From Parasponia andersonii (lineage: Eukaryota; Streptophyta; Magnoliopsida; Rosales; Cannabaceae), in contig JXTB01000101.1 in the NCBI GenBank assembly GCA_002914805.1, positions 438,183 to 502,182 on the forward strand: 64,000 bases of DNA, given 5' to 3'. This document shows positions 1 to 10,560 of the stretch, one piece after another. Both the position numbers and the translations under genes were made by a program. The notes beneath the pieces are model-generated. The model made no database searches. It saw only the letters and a list, made by a program, of their open reading frames with translations, and was not told where the DNA came from. Numbering within the stretch: the stretch's first letter is position 1; every line of letters starts with the position of its first letter.

Positions 1-1547
1 GACCTCGCCCAACCATCTTCAGAAGTGAAGCAATCAATGAAAGTTGCGCTCATACCAGCCTTCTCTGGCAATTGGTTAAGGAGTGCGAAAAGCTCCTCGT
101 CTTTATCAACCTAGTTTAGTTCCGAAGAAGTGGCAGTCTCTTTGGATGGATCAAGATAGCTCGTAGTTTGAGGCTGAGGAGGAGGCGAACTTATCGGGAT
201 ATCTTCAAAGGCAACTTTTTCGTTTCTTGGAAGTGTCGATCTTCTCTTTCCCTTTTGACGTCGATAGAGGTGTACTCTCTAGCGTCTTGGACTTTGCCAT
301 TGACCCCAGAGTAGAAGGCGGTGCTCGTAATCCGCTATTGATAACTATTTCTGTACAGATATGTGAGTCAGTATGCGAGGTGACATAATACGATGATAAG
401 GAAAAAGAAGGAAAAAATAATTACCTTATTTCTGTTGAGAAACTAGTGGTGATGCGGCTTCTAGAGATGATGGTTCCGAGGTTGTAGGGGTGGTAAATGC
501 TTTTCGCTTCCTAGGTTTGGAAGACGAGGCACTATTTTCCTTCTACTTCCTTGGCTTCTTCTTCTTTAAGCTCGAGGATCTGGTCGAACGGACAATGGAA
601 TCCGGGAAAGTGGCTCCCCTTGGAAGCAGATCACAAGCGACTAAGTTCTTGGATGTCCCAAGCTTCTTCCAATCGAATTCTTCAATCGGAAGGTCGTTTA
701 TTTTGTACACCCTTGCGAGCTGTTTTCTGCAGAGTCCAGGCCGTTCTCTATTATCTGCGATGACATACAAGTGCGATCAGAATAATATACTTATGAAGAG
801 AAGGCAATAAGCTGAAAGTTACCTACTAGGATATTGAAAGAAGCCGTTATCCGCGTAATCAAAGTGGAAAAATAGATTTTTCCATTTGCCCATATTGTTG
901 TGGATCCTGTAGATAGTTTTTATGGCTTGGTTCGACCACTTGCTCGCATAGAAGAAGTCGAAGTCTGATGGGTTTGATTTCACTTGGTAAAACCAGGCGA
1001 ACTCTTCAGGATTGGAGGTTTCTAAACCTAATTTATGGTAAAGTATGTACAGTCCTACCATATATCTATATGTATTTGGAGTTAGTTAGAAAGGGACGAC
1101 CCCATAGTAATTAACGGTTGATTTTATGTATAGATGAAGTGGGAGGTGGACACCGCATTTGAGAACTGTTTCAGAGAATGAGGCAATTCTGCGAGGTGGT
1201 GTGTGTGGTCAATTGAACTCCATAGGAAAGCGAAGAGGGATGGCGATCTTGTAGTTACACACGATCTTGCTGAGCCTGTTCGTGGTGCAGCTCGTCCTTA
1301 TATTGGTACATGACCAATTCCCTTCCACATATTGATAACCCGTTACGAATGCAGGGCTATCCCTGATATGCGGAGGCCACTGGTCCTGGGGGAGGTCGCC
1401 TATGCAAGGACTGTTTTGCCTGACCTCGGTTATCTCTACTTCGGGTTCTGGCTCAAGATAATCTTCGAGGTTTATGAAGCTAACACTGGAATTGGAAGAT
1501 TCTCTTGAGAATGCATTCCCTTCCCTAAAATCCTCACTACTAGACAT
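1..1547 (-). pseudogene. antisense spliced ORF of gypsy copy 1 (Transposase_28-like), 3' end cut by window
   Basis: Minus-strand gene starting at ATG 1547. Coding exons are 1547-827, 754-425 and 350 to beyond base 1, separated by introns 826-755 (72 nt) and 424-351 (74 nt), both with GT and AG ends. Exon 1 is 721 nt and exon 2 is 330 nt, so phases 1 and 1 join correctly. The N-terminal part has the conserved run CGVHLPLHLYIKS...LTPNTYRYM, typical of the plant 'putative gypsy type transposon' family (Pfam Transposase_28, PF04195). A Lys/Arg-rich stretch (SLKKKKPRK) follows. In-frame stops at 1211-1209, 1088-1086 and 545-543 face sense codons in copy 2 (CGA, CAA, CAG), and exon 3 has a one-base insertion. 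This copy is therefore dead, but its splice sites are intact. Function is unknown; see the copy 2 entry. Confidence 0.72.
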
Positions 1548-1975
1548 CTAAAAAGAAATGTGGATAGGTTTAGTCCTATACGTGTATCAGAAAACTTAGC
1601 TATATGCGAGCAGTTTTAGGGAGTCATCCTAGGATTGCATCAACAGGTTACTTATCGGATTTTTTTTTTCTAATCGGTCTAAAGATTCATAAAAATTATT
1701 CGAGCAGTTCGTCAAAAAAAAAATATAAATATAAATAAGGTTTCAGACCCTAAAAACTCTTTTACAAGTTCGTCTCTCTCAGTCATCTAAAAGAGAGTAT
1801 TCTATAAACTAACGAAGGGGATCTAAAAAATTCCCATTTCAGTCCATTCGAGTGTGAGACGGGTTCTTATTCAGGACATTTAGGCTCTACAATTAGTTTC
1901 AATTTCTAAAAATAAAATCTGTAAATGAGTTTTTTGGACAGACAGAATAATAAGGGAGAGATGATATATACTAAC
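1548..1975 (-). other. 5'-UTR intron of the antisense gene, gypsy copy 1
   Basis: On the minus strand a donor AAAG|GTTAGT lies at 1975. A pyrimidine-rich acceptor ending TTTTTAG directly abuts the ATG at 1547. The same arrangement occurs in copy 2 (15839-15453). A 428-nt leader intron ending exactly at the start codon is the simplest reading. Confidence 0.55.
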
Positions 1976-2176
1976 CTTTCTTTGAAGACAGAGGAATCGA
2001 GATGTTGTTTGAAGCATTGCAGTGATAGCTTCATCGGAGAAGAGGCCGAAAGTTGTATGAGCTGAAGAACAAGACGATGCCGAAAGGATTGCTTTATGAA
2101 TGCTTCGGGTTTCGAGAGAGAGAAATAGCAGATGATAGGATTTTTGTTTTTGAAGAGGAGGCGGATTAGTTTTCGA

Positions 2177-2183
2177 TATATAT
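2177..2183 (-). promoter_or_regulatory. candidate TATA box for the antisense gene, gypsy copy 1
   Basis: Minus-strand TATATAT lies about 200 nt upstream of the leader-intron donor at 1975. Copy 2 has an AT-rich counterpart (ATAAATAT) at about 16022-16032. The promoter role is inferred from position only. Confidence 0.3.
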
Positions 2184-2572
2184 GTCTCGAATATCGTCAA
2201 ATCACAACCGTAGATCAAGGTATTTAATTTTCAGATCTAAAGGCCGAAGTTCACGCTGGATTTAATTTTCCGAAATTAAATCGGTATCTTTTCAAAATTT
2301 GAAACGACTTGATTTAAGACAATAGCTGGCGTCATCGCTATCATTGTGTCTGCTCAAAAAAAAAAACAGAAAAGTCTTCTCGAGTTTTGCTATTCTTCTT
2401 AGAAAATGTGACATGTGGTTTCGTCTGTCAGAAAAAAGTGCGCGTGATTTTGAAATTGTGAGATTTGAGATCTGGCGACTCTTCAAAGATCTCAAGTCTA
2501 GGTCATGACATCGTATTTTTTAAGCTCGCACTTATAATAGAAGGAAGCTCCATTTTGTCCTAAAGAACTAAT

Positions 2573-2587
2573 GGAGCTGGGGGGCAA
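2573..2587 (+). other. polypurine tract, gypsy copy 1
   Basis: GGAGCTGGGGGGCAA directly precedes the LTR start TGTTGTGCGG. It is identical to the tract before the 3' LTR of copy 2. It would prime plus-strand DNA synthesis. Confidence 0.8.
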
Positions 2588-2588
2588 T

Positions 2589-3274
2589 TGTTGTGCGGTC
2601 TAAAAACCTATATGTTGGTCAATGCCAAAAAGGGAAAAGTTGACCAAGTGGACGTGTCAGGTCACATGAGTAAGATTAAGTGCGATCTCCTATGAAAGAG
2701 TTAAGTGCAACCTCCACCGCATAAGTTAGTACGACCTCCTCTGAACGAATTAAGTGCGACCAGAATGAAAAAGAAACTAGACTAAGCTTCGTCAACCGGG
2801 TAACCTACAAAGAAAAGGAAACAAAAGTTTCTAGTTAAAGATCGACCAATCATCTCATTTAAGTTATTATCCAGTTATATTGTTACTCAAATTATATTTT
2901 CTGATTATATAGTTACTCATTCTCACAATTGGGCAACATTGAGCTATCTTCACCTATATAAAGGGAGTTCAATACAGTTGTAAGGGATCTTTGATCTTTT
3001 AGATCTTTTGGGAACTTTTTAGACTCTTACTTCTTCTTTCCGGACAATACACTGTAATTTTGAGCTCTTGAAATTCTAGCCTTGAAACTTAACAAAACTC
3101 TTGTAATTCTCCAGAGAATTATAAAAAAATAGTGGACGTAGGCTCATCTTTTTTGGGACTGAACCTCTATAAAATTCTTGTCTCTTTATTTGCTTTGATT
3201 GATTAACTCTTTTCACATACAAGCCAAATCTTGCAATTTTTCTAAATTTATTGTTGACAAAACCTCAGTCAACA
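2589..3274 (+). repeat. 3' LTR of gypsy copy 1
   Basis: Starts TGTTGTGCGG and ends CAGTCAACA (TG...CA), 686 bp, aligning along its length with the LTRs of copy 2. It differs in U3: it has an extra ~45-bp segment near its start and fewer or diverged copies of the ~51-bp U3 subrepeat. A TATA box (TATATAAA) lies at 2955-2962. Confidence 0.88.
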
Positions 3275-4361
3275 TATATATATATATATATATATATAGC
3301 TTCATATTTCCTCTTCAATCCGAAGCTCCATTGAATTCTTGCATGTTTCTCGTTTGATCACTAGATCATCATCATCGTCGTTACTTTCAACATATCATTT
3401 CTCCTATTTCCTTCCTCACTAAGTTTGTGTTTCTTAACCGTTTTTAGTTTTATCAATTCTATCGTCTTTTCTTTTATTTGATTCAGCTCTTAACTATCTC
3501 ACCTAATTTTCACAACTCCATATATATTTTACTACCAAATTTGTATGTAAAGTTCCTTCTTTTTTTTTGTCTTTTCCTACAATCAAATTCCATTCGTTCT
3601 CTCTCTTTATTCCATCAAAACCGATTCTATATTTTTCTTTCCTTAGTTATTTGCTCATAAACCATATACATACTAATTTATATTAAACTTCATCCAAAAG
3701 CAACAGAGCCATACTTTTCAAATTCTAAGACAAAATACTACCAAGTTTAGTTCGTGCCCATATTCTTCAAGTCATATACTTGGTTAATTCCATAAGATCT
3801 TAAATTCCACCAGTTTTTTTTTTTTTTTCACAAATCTAAATTTTGTGATTAATCTAGTCACAAGATTCATCATTATTCCAACTTCCAATTTCAGAAACTT
3901 TTGGGTTCTAACTACTACTAGGACTAATTTTTCACATTTCATATTTTTATGTGCTTGTCAACTAATCTAATAAATAACATTTAAATTCTGTAATTTCAAT
4001 TACGCACAAATATGTGTGGAAGGATTGTATAACAAACTGAGCTGTAGTATATATAACTCTTGTTTGCAACTGTCCATATAATTTTTAATACTTTAAATAT
4101 CTGCAGATCCATGATTCTGAGTTATTTAGTAAACAGAGTTGTAGCATATACAATCCTTATTTGCAACTGTTCACGTTAAATTCAGTATTTTATATTTATG
4201 TTATTTTTTATTATTGTTTATTTATATTTCTGACCAAATAATTGAAATCACCTCTATCAGAAAGAACTAACCATCTTTTTGTTTGTTTCTGACTAAATGG
4301 CCAGTATTATCTCCATCAAAAATATTGACTATCTAACACGTGGTGATAGTCATCGAAACCA

Positions 4362-4488
4362 CCCATACCTATTTATCTGTAGATTAAGTTGTCAAAAACA
4401 CTAATAATATTTATCATTAACACCACACCTGTTTATCTGCAGATTAAGTTGTCAAAGACACTAATAATATTTATCATTAACAAGTGAA
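4362..4488. repeat. tandem duplication, ~63-bp unit, two copies
   Basis: Two adjacent copies share 'TTTATCTG(T/C)AGATTAAG' and 'ACTAATAATATTTATCATTA'. They differ at only a few bases. Confidence 0.7.
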
Positions 4489-5313
4489 ATTATAACGTTA
4501 CAATTTTTGACATCATTTTCTCTATTTTCTACCATTATTTTGCTTATCATTAATTACGTATTTTTATGTTTAATTAATTTTTTCATAATCAAATCACGAC
4601 GAAAGAGCACCGGAACACACTAATACAAAACAGATCTCGAAAGCCGTCGGCTTTGACACACAAGTTACACTTTCAAGAGAAATAGTGGATAGGTATGCTT
4701 TCTCATCCAGTTGTGCATAGCTTTGGCTTTTTAATCCCAATATCATCCTCGTGGCTCGATTTCAATTCCTTACAAGTCAAAAGAATTTCATCAAGCAACA
4801 AAATTGGAGTAATTTTTTCTTGATATTTTGTAAAAGGTCAACACCTCTATGTAACGCTAAAAGCTTGCATTCAATTTTGGTACCTTTTCTTCAGCATAAG
4901 TAGACAGAAATGGTTTCACCACATAATTAGGAATTTAATGCAGCTGGCTAATTTCGAAAGAAGTAGACAAAACCAGTTTCACAACATAATTAAGAAATCT
5001 AATGCGGCTGCGTTAGATTTCGAAAGATGATCCTCTTAACCCTGACAAAACAATAGACAAACTATCAAGACCATCAGTTAAAAGCAAAGAATTCTGCAAA
5101 ATGTAAATCATTTCAGCATATTACCAAGGCATTTTAGTTTTTTTTTTTTTAATCTAGTATATAAATGCTCTAGATAGTGGGAAGAAATCAAATGAAATTG
5201 CACCTATATTTGTTGAGGTTGTGCAATTTGATTTTCGCATTTTGGACAACGGCCATTGGAAATGATACTAAAAAATTTGACGAAATGAAATATATACGTA
5301 TATATATATAAAG

Positions 5314-5657
5314 ACAATATCATTTTTATACCTTTTATTTGATACTTTATTTAAATTATATTTTATATTTTGATTATTATCAGTGTTAATTTTTAGATTG
5401 AAATCTGTTACAAATTTATACTATGAAACTAATTTAGAGCAGTTAATTTACTAAGATGTCGTTTTAAAAAATTAAATAATAAACTGTATAAAAACCGATC
5501 CAAGAATAAGTTTATTAAATCATCTTAGTTAATTAACTGCTCTAAATTAGTATCAAAATATAAATTTATAATAGATTTTAAATTTAAAGATCAATATTGA
5601 TAACAATTAATAAATTGAATAAAGTATCAAAACACAAATATAAAAGTGATACTATTT
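5314..5657. mobile_element. foldback MITE, family F1 copy A
   Basis: About 344 bp that reads as one long imperfect inverted repeat. The left arm (AATATCATTTTTATACC...) matches the reverse complement of the right arm. The centre is marked by the mirrored motif 'TTAGAGCAGTTAATT' / 'AATTAACTGCTCTAA'. Related copies lie at 20593-20936 and 35247-35990. There is no coding capacity, and the superfamily is unresolved because no clear target duplication is visible. Confidence 0.65.
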
Positions 5658-5870
5658 CTATTTCCATGAGACAAAAGAATATATTACATCTAGTTACAAA
5701 AATACATTCTGTAAAGTATAGAAGTTCTAAATAATAATAATAATAACGATAATAATAAGAATAAAAGTTAATAACTTAGTGACGTCAAAATATCGTTAAG
5801 TTTGGCTTTTTTGCAAAAAAATCACCTCACCTTTGAGTTTTGCAAAATAAGACCTAACTGCCTGGCATTT

Positions 5871-6049
5871 GAAATTGTTGCAAAATTATATCCTACGATG
5901 CCTCATTAACAGTAGAAATACCGAACTACCCTTATTAACTAAGTAAAAAAACGTGTCTGTTGAAATTGTTGCAAAATTATATCCTACGTGCCTCATTAAC
6001 AGCAGAAATACCGAACTACCCTTATTAACTAAGTAAAAAAACGTGTTTG
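5871..6049. repeat. tandem duplication, ~90-bp unit, two copies
   Basis: Both copies begin GAAATTGTTGCAAAATTATA and contain 'AATACCGAACTACCC' and 'CTAAGTAAAAAAACGTGT'. Near identity implies a recent duplication. It lies about 140 bp left of the gypsy copy 2 insertion point. Confidence 0.8.
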
Positions 6050-6188
6050 AGTAATTGTATCCTGATTAACTTTTTAATTAAATGATTAACATGTTCCAAA
6101 CTAAAGAGTAATATATTTGTTAATATTCATATTTACTATTTTTTAATTTAAAAAAAAAAAGAAAAAAAACTTGAAATAATTAAAAAAA

Positions 6189-6193
6189 CAAAT
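6189..6193. other. left target-site duplication of gypsy copy 2 (CAAAT)
   Basis: CAAAT immediately precedes the 5' LTR and is repeated exactly after the 3' LTR at 17092-17096, as expected for a 5-bp gypsy integration footprint. Confidence 0.92.
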
Positions 6194-6231
6194 TGTTGTG
6201 CGGTCTAAAATCCTATGTCAGATCATATGAG

Positions 6232-6390
6232 TAACATTAAGTGCGACCTTATCCGAAAGGGTTGTATACGACCTCCACTGCATAAGATTAAGTGCGACCT
6301 CATCCGAAAGGATTGCATGCGACCTCCACTGCATAAGAATAAGTGAGACCTCATCCGAATAGGTTATGTGCGACCAGAATGAAAATGGGA
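6232..6390 (+). repeat. U3 subrepeats in the 5' LTR
   Basis: About 2.7 units of ~51-53 bp, each with 'AAGTG(C/A)GACCT(C/T)ATCCGAA' followed by 'GCGACCTCCACTGCATAAG' or a variant. The 3' LTR has the same array at about 16461-16615. Repeats in U3 commonly hold enhancer elements; that role is inferred here. Confidence 0.75.
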
Positions 6391-6567
6391 CTAGTCTATG
6401 CTTCGTCAAATGGGTAACCTACAAGGAAAGGGAAACAAAAGTTTCTTTTTCAAGTTCGACCAGTTATCCAATTTAAGTGATTACCCAATTATATTGTTAC
6501 TCAAATTATATTACCCGATTGTACAGTTACACATTCTCACAATTGGGAACATTGAGCTACCTTCATC

Positions 6568-6575
6568 TATATAAA
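6568..6575 (+). promoter_or_regulatory. LTR TATA box, gypsy copy 2
   Basis: TATATAAA in 'CTTCATCTATATAAATGG'. It is conserved at 16800-16807 in the 3' LTR and at 2955-2962 in copy 1. It is the likely promoter of the genomic gag-pol RNA. Confidence 0.7.
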
Positions 6576-6859
6576 TGGAGTTCAATGTTTCGGTGAGGAG
6601 GCTAGGACTTTTTCTAATTTAGGAGGCTGAGGAATTCTTGAGAGTGTTTTCTTCTTCTTTCCAGACAACACATTATAATTTTGAGTTCTTGTAATTCTCC
6701 AGCAAATAGTGAAAAACAGTGGACGTAAGCTCATCTTTTTCGAGGCTGAACCACCATAAAATCTTTGCCTCTTTATTTGCTTTGATTAATAATCCTTTTC
6801 ACACAAGCCACATCTCGTAATTTTTTCTAAATTTATTGTTGACAAAACCTCCATCAACA

Positions 6860-6878
6860 ATTGGCGCTAGAAAGAGGG
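6860..6878 (+). other. primer-binding site, gypsy copy 2
   Basis: ATTGGCGCTAGAAAGAGGG follows the 5' LTR end CAACA directly. TGGCGC at this position is typical of plant gypsy primer sites; the tRNA was not identified. Confidence 0.75.
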
Positions 6879-6920
6879 CTATTCCGGCAAAACACTTTGT
6901 CAAATTTCACTTTTTTAATA

Positions 6921-8690
6921 ATGGAAAACACCAGAAACACTACCAGAGCCATCGGAACTAGCCAAAACCAATCCCAAAGAACTGTTGTTGCACAGGCAGA
7001 CCCTGCTCAGGATCAGCCTATTATGACCGCATCAGAATACCTTGCTCAGAGACAGGATCGCATGGAGGAGATACTGGTGAACCTTCAACAGATCACTAAC
7101 CAGATCAATGATTCCCTACGACGACTTGCTGAAGGGCAGATGGTTACCCCACTACAGCACGAACGTCCCAGAGAACGTCCTGCTCAACTACCTGAGGAAG
7201 GAATACAGATCCTAGAGACAAGGAAATGCGACTAGCTAAGAACCCAGCAAGAGCGTCATGAAGATCGCATCTCCAAAAGAAAAGGCAAAGTCGCAAACTT
7301 GCCTCCAGAATCTAGTACAGAGAGTTCAAGTACTAACCGTAATTGTGAACAACCTTCTTGCAAACCCACTGGTAATCAAGATCGCTTAAACAACAGCGAA
7401 CGAAAACAACCATCAAGAAGCATCTTCGAAAGAATCAGCAGAGAGTCGAGACAAGATCCTGCAGATCTAAGACAATACTTGGAGCGGCGACATAGTCATG
7501 AATGATCCGTATCGCATCATGACGACCAAAGATGATCTCGTCGCACTATTTCGCTGGATTCCTCTCACAGATCGCAGAAGACTCTACCTGACCAATCTGC
7601 CATACATCGAGATAACGATCAAAGGCCACCCTTGCCACTAGCAAGAGATAATGCTCTCCCTCCGAACGTCAAGGTTCACAATTTAAGGATCCCGTTAGAC
7701 GCACTTGCTGGTTGGGACGATGAGCTCGCTGATGGGTATCATCAATCACCATTCAGCGAGGAAGTTCGAGCTACTACCCTACCTACTGGATTCAGACTTC
7801 CCATCATAAACACTTTTGATGGGAAAACTGATCCACAGGACCATATAGATCACTTCAGCAACTTGATGGAACTCTATCGTGTCAATGATCATGCACGTTG
7901 TAGATATTTTGCTATAACTCTCTCAAGAGCAGCAAAGAAGTGGTTCCGAGAACTCAAATCCGGCTCAATCTCATCCTGGCAACAACTTCAGACGGTATTC
8001 TTAAGACAGTTCCAAGCTGTAAAGAATTTCACTGTTCTACTTGTTAGCTTATCTGCAATTCGACAAGGTCCAGAGGAAACTCTACGATCTTATCTCAATC
8101 GATTCATCTCAGAGTTAGCGAAGGTCAACAATCCAACTGAAGGGAGAGTCTTAACTCTCATGATGGTCAAAGTGCGACCAGAAACTAAACTCTGAGAGGA
8201 ATTACTTGAGCGAGAATGTAGAACTCTAGAAGACTTCTACCGAAGGATTGGTCGGCATTTGAGGGTAGAATCTTCGCACAAGAATTTTAGAAAGACAAAG
8301 AAAGAAGGAAGGAAAGATGTTACTAAAAATGCGATCATGACCAACGATAACGGTAATAAGAAAAATAAAAGGAATAATGGACAGTTGACGGAGAATCAGC
8401 CTAGACCTAAAAAGCAGGAGATTTCAAGAGCTCCCATGTGGTTTAACAATCATACCGAGTTAAACGCGCCCATAGATCATATCTATACAGTCACAAACTA
8501 GCAGGAGTGATACCATCAACCGGAACCAATGAAACGGGACAGGGCAAAGCGTGACCCCAACAAGTTCTACCGGTACCACAATGATATTAGACATGATACC
8601 AATAATTGTTATGCCTTGAAGGATGAAATTAAAAGACTGATTAAAGAGGGGCGACTGCGGCAGTACACCAGGCAGAACGACGAAAGGTGA
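6921..8690 (+). pseudogene. gag of gypsy copy 2, broken by stops
   Basis: Capsid-nucleocapsid polyprotein. The ATG at 6921 (MENTRNTTRAIG) is chosen as the first in-frame start after the primer-binding site; the frame is also open from 6861. One frame runs to about 8690 but is cut by stops at 7233, 7503, 7533, 8193, 8499, 8508 and 8688. The stretch at about 7800-8190 has the Retrotrans_gag signature (AAKKWFRELKSGSISSWQQL, then an FLRQFQ motif). Near 8565-8612 a nucleocapsid-like knuckle reads FYRYHNDIRHDTNNC, with Tyr where the first Cys is expected. Several stops could come from CGA or TGG by one transition. It would package element RNA into virus-like particles in the cytoplasm; this copy cannot make it. 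Confidence 0.85.
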
Positions 8691-9560
8691 GAAGAAAACC
8701 AACAGCAATCTCCAGAAATTCAACGCGAAGTCCGAACTATCTTTGGAGGACCGCATGTTGGCGAGATTCGAAAAGGGCTCAAGACAGGTATGCACGTGAA
8801 GCTCGACAACAACCATTGACTAACGTCATGCATCTTGAGCAGCGACCACACAAGCTTCAACGAGTACCGAACATGGACATTACCTTCACGGAACATGATG
8901 CAAGGGAAGTCCATTATCCACATAATGATGCATTGGTCTTAAAAATTAACTATGGAAGCACATAGTTATGGCGATATTGGTTGATAACGGGAGTACTGTG
9001 GACATCCTATACTATGACGCCTTTAAAAAGATGGGGTCGAATGAGAGCAACTTAAAGCCTACCGTCACTCCACTCTATAGTTTCACTGGTGACAGCCTGA
9101 TGCCTATGGGCATGATTGAATTAATGGTCAACATTGGAACCTATCCTAGGGTTTCAACGATAATGACCCAATTTTTGGTAATAAACTGCCCCTCCATATT
9201 CAATGTTATGCTGGGAAGACCGACACTGAGGGAACTTCGAGCCGTCACTTCAATCTACCATCTCACTATGAATTTTCCGACCCAACACGGGATGAGCGAG
9301 GTGCAAGGAAACCAATATGATGCGTGGACTTGTTATAACAACTCGTTAAAGCTCGCAGCAAAGGATGCGACGCCTTGTACAATGATGGTCCTACTACCAG
9401 AAGAAGCGTCAGTCGAAACATCAGGCAAAACTCAGTCGAAGCATCCATTGAAGCGTCAGACAAAGCGTCAGTCGAAGCGTCAGAAAAAGCGTCAGTCAAA
9501 CTGTCAGTTAAAGCATCAATCGATACGACCAGCGAAGACTTTGATCCTCAAGAAATAGAC
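8690..9560 (+). pseudogene. aspartic protease domain of gypsy copy 2, frameshifted
   Basis: Retropepsin-type protease that would cut the Gag-Pol polyprotein. The upstream part (IFGGPHVGEI in the gag frame, then YAREARQQPL...NDALVLKINYG in a second frame) leads into ILVDNGSTVDILYYDAF in a third frame starting near 8968. The catalytic triplet D-N-G is at 8983-8991; DNG(S) at this position is usual for Tat elements, so it is not itself a defect. Frame changes fall near 8775 and 8960. GRPTLRELRAVTS (about 9216-9255) matches the conserved C-terminal part of the domain. Downstream the frame passes through a 12-bp tandem repeat toward RT. Confidence 0.82.
9405..9528 (+). repeat. in-frame 12-bp tandem repeat between protease and RT
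   Basis: About ten degenerate units of GCGTCAGTCGAA (variants such as GCGTCAGACAAA and GCGTCAGAAAAA). Because the unit is divisible by three it is open in more than one frame: it reads Lys-Arg-Gln-Ser in the protease frame and Ala-Ser-Val-Glu in another. Confidence 0.75.
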
Positions 9561-9660
9561 GAAGAGGTCAGAACTAGACCCATTGGAGGATTTATCATTC
9601 GACATATCCTCCAAGACTTTAAAGATTAGAACGAAGATTCAAGAGCCTGTGTGAGCTTCA

Positions 9661-10560
9661 TTGGTCGCTCTTCTGAAATCTAACTTGGATGTCTCCGCAT
9701 GGCAACATTCGGACATAGTAGGGATCAATTCAAAGATCATATGCCACCGTCTTAACATAGACCCGACAAAGAAGCCTGTACAACAGAAAAGAAGAGCTAT
9801 GAATCTAGAGTGCTACGTCGCGTTAAAAGAAGAGATGGAGAAACTGCTCGAAATTGGATTTATAAGGGAATCTTTTTACCCTAACTGGCTTGCAAACCCG
9901 GTTTTGCTGAAGAAACCCAATGTGAAGTGGAGAACGTGCATCGATTTCACCTATCTCAACAAAGCATGCCCGAAGGACAGCTTCCCCCTTCTGAGAATCG
10001 ACCATCTTGTAGATACGATATCGGGGCATGAACTCTTAAGTTTCATGGACGCGTATTCTGGATACAATCAAATCCCCATGTACGACCTAGATGAGGAGCA
10101 TACCTCGTTCATCACTGATCGAGGACTATACTGCTACAAAAATATGCCCTTCGAACTTATCAACGCAGGAGCGACCTACCAGCGTCTTGTTAATATGATG
10201 TTTGCAAAATCAATTGGCAAGACAATGGAGGTATATGTCAACGATATGTTGGTGAAGTCAGAGAAAGCTGAAGATCACATCAAGCACCTTGATGAGATGT
10301 TCAAAATTCTCCATAAATATTAAATGAAGCTGAATCCCCAGAAGTGTGCATTCGGGGTAGGATTTGGAAAGTTTCTGGGTTTTATGGTCAATCAACGAGC
10401 TATTGAAGCGAACCCTCAGAAGATACAAGCGTTGATTGATATGCGGTCTCCACGTAAACCCAAAGATATACAGAGCCTAGCAGGAAGAGTAGCTGCACTG
10501 AGTCGGTTTATATCCAGGTCAACTGATAAATGCCAACCGTTCTTTGAAGTATTAAAGGGA
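9661..10560 (+). pseudogene. reverse transcriptase domain of gypsy copy 2, catalytically dead
   Basis: RNA-directed DNA polymerase. RT blocks in order: [65 protein letters not shown] (catalytic Asp 10048-10050), [12 protein letters not shown], then [11 protein letters not shown] at about 10228-10260. The universal YxDD box is Y-V-N-D (10234-10245): the first Asp is Asn through GAC to AAC. A TAA at 10321-10323 interrupts before MKLNPQKCAFGV, where the frame resumes. The same frame then carries the thumb/connection region. Either defect alone would stop activity. Confidence 0.93.

Larger units (their letters stand above)
1..3274 (+). mobile_element. Ty3/gypsy Tat-lineage retrotransposon, copy 1 (3' part only)
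   Basis: Bases 1-2588 are collinear with about 13908-16422 of the complete copy at 6194-17091. They are followed by the same purine-rich tract (GGAGCTGGGGGGCAA, 2573-2587) and an LTR at 2589-3274. Only the antisense-gene region and the 3' LTR are inside the window; gag-pol would lie to the left of base 1. It is a separate insertion from copy 2, because each has its own 3' LTR and 2.9 kb of unrelated DNA lies between them. The right flank is a (TA)n tract, so the target duplication cannot be read. Confidence 0.88.
3275..6188. other. AT-rich DNA between the two gypsy copies, no gene seen
   Basis: No coding frame with recognisable similarity; the 60-codon frame at 3478-3660 is low-complexity Leu/Phe/Ser. 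Contents are a (TA)n tract (about 3274-3298), several short direct duplications (about 4028-4170, 4362-4488, 4925-5035 and 5871-6049) and one foldback MITE (5314-5657). Confidence 0.6.
6194..6859 (+). repeat. 5' LTR of gypsy copy 2
   Basis: 666 bp, TGTTG...CAACA ends. U3 (about 6232-6390) holds nearly three copies of a ~51-bp subrepeat with core 'TAAGTGCGACCTCATCCGAA'. A TATA box (TATATAAA) lies at 6568-6575, so transcription would start near 6600. Confidence 0.93.

Noticed and set aside
490..810. 106-codon plus-strand frame in gypsy copy 1
   Set aside because: Complement of antisense exon 2 (Lys-rich stretch read backwards as Phe-rich). It crosses the antisense intron and has no family signature.
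1880..2218. 112-codon minus-strand frame upstream of the antisense ATG in copy 1
   Set aside because: It crosses the leader-intron donor and is not kept in copy 2, where the equivalent frame differs in sequence and length. Treated as 5' leader.
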